In this document: piece after piece, positions 54,495 to 64,000 of the stretch
Position numbering within the stretch: the first letter of the stretch is position 1
Layout: each line of letters opens with the position of its first letter
Source of the DNA: Straminergon stramineum
Lineage: Eukaryota; Streptophyta; Bryopsida; Hypnales; Calliergonaceae
Direction: 5' to 3'
Assembly: GCA_963920665.1 (NCBI GenBank)
Contig: OY987263.1
Location: forward strand, 46,659,218-46,723,217
Length of the DNA stretch: 64,000 nt
Made by a program: the position numbers and the translations under genes
The notes under the pieces: model-generated
Seen by the model: the letters and a program-made list of their open reading frames with translations, nothing else
Told to the model about the DNA's origin: nothing
Database searches by the model: none

Positions 54495-54730
54495 TACACT
54501 GAATAGTGAAATTAGGTTGCCCCTCACTAATTTCTCGACATTTGACACTAAATAAATATTTATAGTTACTGTACGAGAATGAACTACTTTTGAATTTTAT
54601 ATTGTTGTATTTGGGACTCATGAACCTCCATGTGTACAAATGGAAATATTTTTAGAAGTTTTTGTTGACTTTGATGGCTTGTAAATTAACTTTCTTGGGG
54701 TAAGGCAACCTAATTTCACTATTTAGTGTA
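54495..54730. mobile_element. MITE with TACACTGAATAGTGAAATTAGG ends (related family)
   Basis: 236 bp. Left end TACACTGAATAGTGAAATTA, then GGTTGCC; right end GGCAACC, then TAATTTCACTATTTAGTGTA, an inverted repeat of about 27 bp. The first 11 bases match the 200-bp family at 2398, 42234 and 51741, but the interior differs, so it is a sister family sharing terminal sequence. Confidence 0.75.
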
Positions 54731-54884
54731 AATCAAAGAGACTTGCAAAAATGAACTCTTTCACATAGATTGTGTCACAATTTCATCATACTAGGGGTAG
54801 TTATAGTTCTTCCACTGTCTTGAATTTCCATGGAGAATGGGAGGTGCCAGTTCCAGATTCGCTCTCTGCATGCGTGTGGAAAGG

Positions 54885-54979
54885 GAATATTCTTCTTTGG
54901 AGAAGTTTTTTCCACACCCATTCTTCTCCTCCGGAAGTGAAGAATGGTCATGGAGAAACTTCTCCAAAGAATAATATTC
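54885..54979. repeat. Compact near-perfect hairpin, ~40-bp arms
   Basis: GAATATTCTTCTTTGGAGAA at the left pairs with TTCTCCAAAGAATAATATTC at the right. The next inner block CCATTCTTC pairs with GAAGAATGG, leaving a loop of about 12 bp around TCCTCCGGAAGT. Size and pairing resemble a plant microRNA precursor or a very small MITE. Confidence 0.6.
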
Positions 54980-55084
54980 TATTTTGGACTACACTATGGC
55001 TCCCCGTTGATTTTCCACATCTCATTCTCCACATCTCATCTTCTAAACAAATAAGGGGGGTCACACTTCCTTCACCTGCTAAGG

Positions 55085-55297
55085 TAAAAGCACCCAATGG
55101 CGTCCCTGTACCCAATTGCGTCAGATTCTATAGAGCATAATCATTTCAAGTTGTAAATGTAAGTAGTTAGTACATAGCTTATTTTTTTGACCTAAAATGA
55201 TAAGAGGCCTACAATCCAGCTACATTTATGTTCTAGAATGAATTCCTGACATAAAATCTGACGCAATTGGATACAAGGACATCATTGGATGCTCTTA
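55085..55297. mobile_element. MITE with (G/A)AGCA(C/T)CCAATG ends
   Basis: 213 bp. Left TAAAAGCACCCAATGGCGTC and inverse of the right TAAGAGCATCCAATGATGTC. Matching continues through CCAATTGCGTCAGATT on both arms, about 45 bp each. Ends and a TWA-like target suggest kinship with the GAGCA...TGCTC group at 43073-45642. Confidence 0.65.
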
Positions 55298-57660
55298 CTA
55301 TAATGCTTCCCATTGGTTCCTATTACTTCTCGAGCTCCACATAAATTTTTGATGGTGGAGGAACTGTGACTAAGGTAGGAATACCCATAACCATGAGTGT
55401 ACCCATAGTTGAGAGTAGAGTTCCCTCCAAGTGTTCCCTAATGTACCCTGAAACCGTCTTCAAAGTACCTTGAAACCATCTCCATACTTAATTGTGGCTA
55501 GTGGGCTTTGATTTTTCAGATTTTGGTTCTAGAATCAAGGAAGATTTAGTAGAGTGTGGCTATGGGTGCCCTAGGAAGTTCTACTTTTAAAATTCATAGA
55601 AATTAGATGCCTTATCCAAAATTTCTAATTTTTTTTGGAAAATTTATGATTTTCAATCGCTAATACTAAAAAATATTTTTTGTAGAAAAATTTGACCCCA
55701 ACTATGTTGAATTGCTTAAATTGACGGTTACGGATGTTCCTACCTTATCCCTATTGTAGACGCATGCATACTATTTGCATGGGAAACATGTGCATGATGA
55801 ATTACAAGAATGCTCATTGCATTCTAGGTTTTCATTGTGAATATTGGATAAAATAATTAGATGATGTTTCTTTGAGATGAAAACGTGATGGATTTCGTGA
55901 CATGAGTTGTGACATTGCATACTTAATAGAATAGATTCTGGTTTGGTGCTTGAAAATGCTCGACTAATTATATGAGCGGAAGGTTGGACAACAATAATCA
56001 CAGCTCTTTTAGTTCTAAGCACAGTTCCTAGCTAGTTTCAAACTATTAGAGTGGTCCCAATTTTTGTATGGTTTTTAAGGAAGTAAAAGAGGATTTCAAT
56101 ACATTAAAGAATGTTTTATTTCAATACTATACTAAGAAATTAGAAAATTTTAATTTTGGAGGTAGATGATCTAAGAGTAATTAATGCCTGAAAGTTTTAG
56201 TGGACTACATGTCAAGGTATTTGTGTTTTTGGATGAAGAATGAGTTCAAACTGAGTCTTGTAGGTTGTGTACAAAGAGGCTTGCTACTTTCATGTAGTAG
56301 TCAAATTATTGTGTTAGAATTTTAGCATTTGGATGGCCTTGATTTCTACAATGTTCAAAGAGTGGAGGTACATTTCACTTGAAGAAATGAATGTTTCTAG
56401 TTCAAAACTTTGGGCTTCGTTAATGACATTTGTGAAAAAAAGATGAAAATTTCAATAATCATTGGATTAAACAAAGTTATTTTCAAACCTATATCCAACA
56501 ATTTCTAATGAAAATTACTAATAGTCAATCTAAAATTAGTTTAAGAAGTAACAATAAATTTAGTTCTTTGTTTCAAATTTTGTTGGTAAGTATTGGATTG
56601 TGTCATGGTAAATCCAACTGTATGAACAATCATATTATAGACATTGTAGTTTTCAAATTTCTTTTGAAAGTCTACTCCATTAGAAAGGTCAATTGTTATG
56701 AGTTGATGACCAATAGTGTGGCCCATGCTCCATCAAATGTTGAAGTAACTTTTGTATTCACAAACAATGCAACCCTGACAATTAATTATTGTTGACCTCT
56801 ACAACAAACTCTACTAAAAATAGATAGATGATACAATCTTGAGCTACAATTGCACAAAAGCAACAACTTGACCTACCTTATAGTTCACTTGAGCACTAAG
56901 AGCATTTTACTTTGGTATGGCTTAGGTTAGTTTTTAAGGTTGGTAGCTTGCCAAACTTACACTCATCTAGAGAACCCGCAACTAACAAAGCCAGGGGATT
57001 AGGTCCATGATTGTGACCTTTGGTTTGGACTATCCAAACCCACAAAGTCAACCTCCATCATGTAGCAACTGGATGACCTCTTTATATGCATCGAGAAACA
57101 TAATTTGGGAATATGGTCTTGCTGCATGTGCATGTTCCTACTAGTTGGTATGAATTGCAAATCCGCTTTTCTAGATTGACAAAATTTGTCCTTTTGCTAT
57201 TGGGTTCCATTAAGTATTAGCTAAACATTACCCCCTCACAAAAAGGTCATTCATTTAGCACAAAAATCCACTTTTCATGGCTTGTCATTGCACATAGTAC
57301 TAAACACCATAAAATTTATAATACCAATGTTTAGCTTTGTAAAATCATAATTTCACCTGTTTGGCACGACTAATTGTCCATTGCTAAACATCATGGGAAG
57401 CATTTACCTTCAAACCTTCAGTGGTGTGAGGTCACCAACCCTCATGTTTGGTCTTGCCTTTTGGTCAATGACCTCACACCATGGAATGTCCTCAAGTAGA
57501 TGCACCCCACTATACAAAACAAAGTTGGCCTTGGTCTACCGGCTTGCAGTCACCCATCTTAGAGTAGGACAAAAAACCCTAATCCTTCTAGCATCTCCAT
57601 AGTAGCTTGCCATGCATTTTTCCTTGATTTGTCGACCTAGAGAGGAGTTCAGTTGCATTA
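55298..57660. other. AT-rich spacer, nothing supported
   Basis: Reading frames at 55771-56022 and 56508-56795 show no known motif. A 13-bp inverted repeat TGGTGTGAGGTCA / TGACCTCACACCA with a 34-bp loop lies at 57422-57481. Confidence 0.35.
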
Positions 57661-57780
57661 AGGACAGGCTTCCATGTGGAGTCCGGGTTGATAAAGACTC
57701 CAGAAGAACCAGACTCCCATTCCACCATTCAGCGATCGGTCAGCTTCACCAGCTCCCAACTCCAAATGGATGCCGGCCCT
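57661..57780. mobile_element. Small MITE, AGGACAGGCTTCCATGTGGAGT (copy 1)
   Basis: 120 bp. Left AGGACAGGCTTCCATGTGGA, right ACTCCAAATGGATGCCGGCCCT. Related to 59078-59217 in both ends and in the central CACC...TTCAC segment. Confidence 0.55.
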
Positions 57781-59077
57781 CCCACCCCACAATCGTCAGT
57801 CCGTGTTCAGTGCTGTAAGTAAGTAGTGGAACTTGAAGGACGAATATCAATTGCATTGGCAGGATAAGAATCCAATAACTTATAAAGGATACTTACTGTA
57901 TCATTGGAGTCACACGAACTGTGAATCACCTTCGACTCACGTCAGTGTTGTGGTCCCTGCTCCGCCATGACATGAGCAGACGGTGAAAGCAAAACGTGTA
58001 CTGGAACTTACTGTGCAGTGAATGAATTGTACAATGCCGGTCATGGTCCTGAAGCCAACTGAGTGGTGAAAGTAGGCTGGGATGTTTTATCATTTATTTT
58101 CGGCAAGCTCACACCATGTTTGCCACTGTTCCCAGTTGAGGGAACATAGTTCACCCCTAACTGCCCAGTCGACCATATATGGCCCATTTCTGTGTGGGCA
58201 GTTAAATTCCTGTGACCGGTCTAAAATTTTTTTCAGTCAGTTTTGAGGGTTAACTATGGAAAACTTTTATTTTTCAGTAAGAAAAGTACATATTCAATTA
58301 TTGAGAGGTCTTCAAAGGCATAGGTGTACTAAAAGTGTAGTGTAAAGCTTGCTAATTTTACTTCATTTCCCGGCTTTATGCAAAGCTTGGCAATTTCATT
58401 TGATTTGAAATCTAAGAAATTGTACTTATCCATTTGCTTCATGAAATGGTCCCAATGAAAAGTTTAAAGTCTTTTCATGATATTCGCCATCGAAAATTTC
58501 AACATGCAAGTGTTTATTTGAAGCTATTTGCAATTTCTACTTATAAACAAAAATTACATTTCAACAATTGCAAGGTGGATTGTGTAATGAGTTTGATGTC
58601 TTTCCATGTGAAATTAAGTTTTTTGGAAGTGCATTTTAGTGTGCTAACACTCTTGGAAGTTGGTTATGTTACCTCCAATCCCCAAAAACATATATATATG
58701 CAAATTTTTGAAACATTGTGGACAAAGACAACGTACTAAAAATAGAAAATGTATATTTCCCTTTCAAGAATCTCACAACTCCTAGGAGATTTTGCACTCA
58801 AAATTGGTGTGCATACTAATAAACAAGCTCTATTAACATCTATACGGTTAGATTTGGAAAAAATCACAATTTGCTTCATTGAGGATAACTACAAGTCAAT
58901 GCTCTTTTTTCATAGTCAAAACATACTTGAAAAGGCTTGGGCATTTAGGGATTAAGATAACGTATGGGAGTAACAAGTGTAATGGATTTGTAGGAAGACA
59001 AAGGATTGAAGATTTGTTGAAGGTTGCACTTTTAATATGATATGAGATTTTACCCTAGAACGACGATGCAAACACTT
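57781..59077. other. Spacer with a short palindrome
   Basis: No gene is seen. TAACTGCCCA at 58160 and TGGGCAGTTA at about 58195 form a 45-bp inverted repeat around CCATATATGG. Frames at 58434-58955 have no recognisable content. Confidence 0.35.
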
Positions 59078-59217
59078 AGGGACGGCTTCCATGTGGAGTG
59101 AGGGGCTGGTGAACCACCAATTGGAGGTGGAATGGGATTCTGTTTTTTTTGGAACTCTCATTTTACCATTGATTGGTAGGCTTCACGGGCCCCCAACTCC
59201 ATATGGAAGTCGGCCCT
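59078..59217. mobile_element. Small MITE, AGGGACGGCTTCCATGTGGAGT (copy 2)
   Basis: 140 bp. Left AGGGACGGCTTCCATGTGGA; the right end CCATATGGAAGTCGGCCCT has the inverse AGGGCCGACTTCCATATGG. Terminal inverted repeats of about 35 bp, better preserved than in copy 1. Non-coding. Confidence 0.65.
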
Positions 59218-62200
59218 ATGTGTGTAATGGAAGACTTCACTTGAGACTATAGGATGGGAAAAAAATGTCTTTTTAAGTTATTTATTTATTTATTTGGAGG
59301 GTACTTGAATACAATTTCAGTGACTAGTATTGCAAAGTCCTTCATTATGGTATTATTGACTTTTCTAAAGAAGAAGATATTTAAAAATAAATAAATCACC
59401 CTTGTTAGTAGTGTATTTTGACTATTTGTTGCTATTTTCTCTTGATGTTAATTTTAGCCATAAAAAATGATATTTTTGAATTTGAGTCCAATTAATGAAA
59501 TAAAGCTTATCAAGTGTAGTTTCTACTCCAATTGAAAATTTCATAAATTTCATAGTTAATAGTAATTTGAATTTGGGGGCTATAACCATGGTTTGTTGTT
59601 TTTCTAATTTTAGAGTGATATTATAACTATGGTTTATACTACAATGTTCCACACTATAATATGCATCTATGGTGAAAATTTTAGATTTTTCAAGTATATG
59701 TTGTATTTGATATGAATGTTCTTCATTTTATTTCTTAAGAAACATCACAATAATTTTCATTTTTTCCGAAAAATATTGAATGTACTTTACTTGTAGTGCA
59801 TATATGATTTCATCTTTGAAAACAAATCATTCATATCTAGTTGCACAATGGCAACAAAGAATGTCATGAATAAGGAGGCTTGAAATAAGAGTGGTCATGG
59901 GCCCATCCTTCTATGGTTAACCTTCAAAGGACATGGTCCTTCATGACCAAGGTAGGCATCAAAATGCTTGGATTACTGGACCAATAGGTGCATTCTTTAT
60001 TTTTACAATTAAGTCATCTACTAGCCACTTTTTGGCCTCATGAAACATCTTTTTAAGGGTTAAAGAAGATCCAAAAGTGTGGATAAAGATGGATTATTTT
60101 CTAGTTTTTTCCTATGAAGGAGTATGTATGTGGATTATTTGATTGCAATGTGATTAATAAATTTTATTTAATATGTGTTTCATAGATTATTTGGATAGTT
60201 TTAAGTATTTCTATGCAATGCTTGAATGGACGGAATGTGTATAATGTCTTTGGCATTGGTTGTTAACGAGTATGAGTGGATTGTTTTCTAGCCATAGCTT
60301 ATTATATTTTGTATCAAAATGTGATATTTGTGATTTTGTAGTTGATAGATTTAGAAGAATATTTATTACTATAGAATGTAAATTTCTATGAATTCTATGG
60401 TGTGGTTTTTAAATGGATTAATTGGAGGTGCACTTTTGTATGTTAGAATTCGTATACATAGTAGATCTAGGCAAGGTTTTGAATTTTTGATCCACAATTG
60501 CCATTATCTTGGTTAGGGCATATGCAAGGATAAAACCAAGGAGGTGCCATCATGTGTTCTTGGGGGGGGGGGGGGGGTCATCAAAGTTTCATGCATTTGT
60601 GTATGAAATTAGTAGTTTTCCTATTTTTTGTACTATTTTATTTTGTATTTGGATACAAAATGCTCTAATATGTGGTTTAGTATACCATAGAAGCACATGT
60701 ATCTATGTCTCTATTTGGTTTAGTTAGCTAAGTGGGCATACAATGCTTGAATATTCATTTGGCTAGAATAAATGTTTCTTGCTTGGCTCATATATGGGCC
60801 ATACTTGAATTTGAAAAGGTGTGTGACTTGAGCAACGAAAATGTTTTTCTTATCCTAAAATTTGTTGGATAATTTGTTGTCAATGTTTTTATTTTTTTGT
60901 CCATTTATTTATGCTAGGAAATTGAAATATGATTGTTGTATTTTCTTCATCTTCTTCCTCATCAAGGTAAACCTGCAGGGATCTAATGGGGCTTCTTAAT
61001 TGTGTACTTTTGTTGCAAGCCAATCATTCCAATGTAGATAATATGGTGCGGAGTGGACATGTTTATAGTTGGTACTAGGTGGTTTGTGTTCATTTTCAAA
61101 TGGATCCATGCCACTATTTCATTACTTTGTATATTTGAGTGTGCTATGATTTTGTCTATAGTGAAAACACTTGTATTTTTAATTTAACAATTCTAGTATT
61201 AATATTTAAATATGCATTTATCAAGGGTGATTAACCCTGAAAGGATGGAGGGTGTCAAAATTGCTACAAAGTTTGAATGGTCGGAAATTGACCACTTTCA
61301 CTTGTAAATTAAATGGTTTCAAATTTTTAGGATGTCTTTTTGTAAATGTTGACTATAAGATCTCAATGAGCATTTACAGTGGGAATTTGAAGAAATAAGG
61401 ACTTAAGCCTCAAGTATCTATTTTAGGAGATCATAATAGTCAAAGTATGGGAACAATTTTTTTGGATGTTGCTTGATAATAAGGGATAGTTTTCGTAGTT
61501 GAATTCATCAACTTTTAAATGAATATGATTGGAGTAGTTCGAAATTGTAAAAGCTTGTTGAGTTGGCATACTATGTGAATATTTTCAAATTCAACCTAGT
61601 ACTAGAAGAAAAACATGCCATTAATGTCTTATCCACAACAATTGAAATGATCTACAATGACTCATTTATAGTTGTTGTAAACAATTTATAGTTGTGGTGA
61701 CTAGCTATTTAGGACATGATTTCTCCTATTGTAGTACACACTTGTCATACAAGAAAAAAAATGTATTTAGAAGGGGTTCACTAAATTTTGGAACATACTT
61801 GGGTGGATTTGCAAGTTAGTGGTTAGAAATTTGGGCAAATCAAAATTATATTTCTTGTTTAGTGTGAAAATAGTTGCCCAAGTTTTGTTTGCGGAACTTC
61901 CTTTACTATAATTCTCTGAAAATTTATTGGATTCTTATGCAAAATGGCTTGCCTTGAAGGTACTCCTAAAGCACACCTCCAACCAAAAATTCAAGTGAAT
62001 GTGATATATATTGGATTCACAATTCGCTACCCTAAACAACTAAAGCTCCAACTATGTTCTTCTTTCCTTTAGGGTTTAATTTGTGATGGGTTTTTTCCAT
62101 ATGATTGATGATAAGGTAGGTGGACTTAGGGCTATTTTGTGAAAATTTGTGATTATTATTGAGTTTGGTCTTTCTTATTGAAGCTTTGTGGGAGTGTGTG

Positions 62201-63811
62201 TGACTCTTCCATTTCTATTGACATTCAACTTTCTCTATTGATAATCTCTTGGGGGACAAATATTGACCTTTTAATGCTTCAATCATTTTTTTGCTTGAAA
62301 TTTTTTAAAATATATTATTTACCTAAATTTCATTCAATTGTTCATAAAAAGGTCATCTTTTCATAAAGAATTCATAATTGTTTAAATTCTTTAGATGAAT
62401 AAGAATGTATTTTAGACAAATCTTGAATTAGAAGCACTGTTTTTATTGTCCTAAATATATGAATGTTGGGGTGCTTAGGAATTAGTATTTGAAAATGACA
62501 ACCTTAAATGTATAAATAATATCAATGCAAATTTTGAGGTCATGTGAGGAATGTATATTTGGAGAGTGTGTAATTAGAAAGAGTTGGATGAGTAGTAAAA
62601 AATAAACAAAATTAAATGAAAGCTTGATTAGATGGTAATGATAGATAAAATTTGGAAAGTAAAATAGTTTTATTTATTGATTCTGAGGTACTAGCTATTG
62701 TAACATTTTATAGCTATGTTTGCAAGTCTTTTAGTAAAGATGCATTGTAATTGACAATAATTATATTTGCCTATAATAGTTGACTTTCACAACACTTTTG
62801 GATTATACCAACACTTTGACACTTTGACACAAGATACAACAATACATTTGTAATGTCTGTACACTTATAAGCAACATTGTTTGCAAATTGCTCTATCAAA
62901 ATTCTTACCTATAATGGAAATCTTCTAAACATGTGAGTCGAGGGTCAATTTTTGATACACCTATAATCAACACTTCGAAAATTACCATACATCCCTAAAA
63001 TACATGCTAAAAAAATTTGTCATCTTCTTTGAATTTCCAACAAGGTCCATCAAATAATAATACGGTTCGATATTCAAAGGGATATACATAACATTCTTGA
63101 ACAAGGAGGTATAAGAGATTCTTCTACATTGTCATCAAACTTGGAATAATTCTACATATAGTGACCCAAGATTCATTGACATGCTTGATTTCATGATTTT
63201 TTGTAGTGAAAAGAACTTCAAATCATGGAAATCAAAGGGGACCTTGCCTTTGAATTTAAGAATGCCTAGAATTCAATATGAACTGAGATTCTTATTAGTT
63301 ATCCCTTTCAATGTAGTTAACTCAACATCTTTCATGCCTCTATTCTTCTATCAATTAGTAGTTGTAGCCATGGTATCAAAAGCTCCTTTCCTGAAAATAT
63401 CAAGGCATTGCCACTCCAATATGGCTCAACTTCTTATTTCCCACCCCTGTTCATCAAATGTGTTCTAAAGATAGTGAATTGACCAATCCCAAGTAAAGTG
63501 AAGAAATGAGGTGACTAATAATGAGCTTTGATTTAATTTGGTGTCAAGTAGAAACACCCAAAAGAGTCCATGTTTCCATTCATGTACAATTATAGAGTTC
63601 CCTTGAAGTGTTCATAGGCTTCCATTAAAGTGTCCCTCTACAATGTCATTAAATTGTCCCCTTACTATTGTTTTTTTTTTTTTTTCTTTTCAGATTTCAA
63701 TTTTAGGTCCACCTGTATGACAATTTTAGTGGTCGATGGAGTTGCACTTTGAAAATTCATAGAAATTACATGCTATATCCAAAAAATTTAATTTTTTTAA
63801 ACCCATAAACG
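59218..63811. other. AT-rich spacer to near the window end
   Basis: No supported gene. It includes a run of 16 G (60562-60577) and TTAACC(C/T)T(G/C)AAAGGA-like words at 59933 and 61232, which may be decayed ends of TTAA/CCCC elements; I could not pair them. A poly-T tract lies at about 63669-63684. Confidence 0.4.
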
Positions 63812-63992
63812 ACGTGATGGATGTTTTTTGTCCAATGAATGGCAAGGAACTCTCCTATGTAGGACAAAAGTGCAACTATTCACCCTCGGAATTAGGGGCA
63901 GAAAGAGTTTATCTTTTACAATAGTTTGACTTCCAATGAATATTTTTGGTTTTTTTTTAAGTAGATGATGTCACATGGTTCCAAAAGTGATG
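63812..63992 (-). repeat. Dispersed repeat, copy C
   Basis: Inverse of copy B: AGGACAAAAGTGCAA, ATAGTTTGACTTCCAATGA and AGTAGATGATGTCAC occur in reverse order. It reaches almost to the end of the window and may continue beyond it. Confidence 0.55.
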
Positions 63993-64000
63993 ATTTTCAC

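Noticed and set aside
56508..56795. Possible retroelement fragment
   Set aside because: I looked for reverse transcriptase or integrase motifs in all frames and found none.
60509..60727. Reading frame across the 16-G run
   Set aside because: The frame depends on the homopolymer and has no recognisable protein features.

Overview
The window is AT-rich nuclear DNA from a land plant with a large, transposon-loaded genome. Three intact host genes cover only about 7 kb. The plant assignment rests on an ABA receptor of the PYR/PYL/RCAR family, an organellar asparaginyl-tRNA synthetase with 15 exons and plant-style introns, an F-box gene, and TTTAGGG-type telomere-like repeats. The ABA receptor looks closest to seed-free plant (moss or liverwort type) PYLs as I remember them; the species is not determined.

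The main object is a single giant transposon at 5348-23323 (17,976 bp). It has 10-bp terminal inverted repeats CAGGGTTGAC, characteristic of hAT elements, and 8-bp target duplications differing at one base (ACCAGAGG left, ACCATAGG right). It sits inside an older piggyBac-type transposase gene on the minus strand, whose N-terminal part is at 23324-25042 and C-terminal part at 4814-5347. The two parts are in phase if the insert and one duplication are removed. The giant element holds four intronless transcription units: a hAT transposase with an unusual 450-residue tail (minus, 5968-9276); a 1,130-codon gene with a Cys/His N-terminal domain, coiled coil and RING-H2 finger (minus, 10248-13640); an intact 365-residue protein that shares the same N-terminal domain and has a Gly/Ser/Tyr-rich tail (plus, 16900-17997); and a protein-kinase-like gene (plus, 19653-21134). 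Three of the four carry in-frame stops, 11 in all, with no frameshift seen. Each can be explained by one C-to-T change. CpG-rich islands full of GGACGG/CCGTCC words lie at both ends of the element and upstream of each of the four genes, suggesting shared control or shared transposase binding.

The rest, region by region. 1-4813: AT-rich spacer with a TTAA/CCCC-type element (398-1318) and a 210-bp MITE. 25043-26640: GC-richer tract with unresolved degenerate reading frames. 27152-29050: two more TTAA/CCCC elements. 30547-35643: organellar AsnRS (minus), head to head with an F-box gene (36764-38077, plus) across about 1.1 kb. 38100-47500: spacer with a long-TIR element, a nest of GAGCA...TGCTC elements with TTA target duplications, and a long hairpin. 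48397-49050: the PYL receptor gene. 49774-64000: spacer with several MITE families, a TA microsatellite and dispersed repeats, and no gene that I can support.

All calls come from reading sequence and family motifs by eye; no database search was run.
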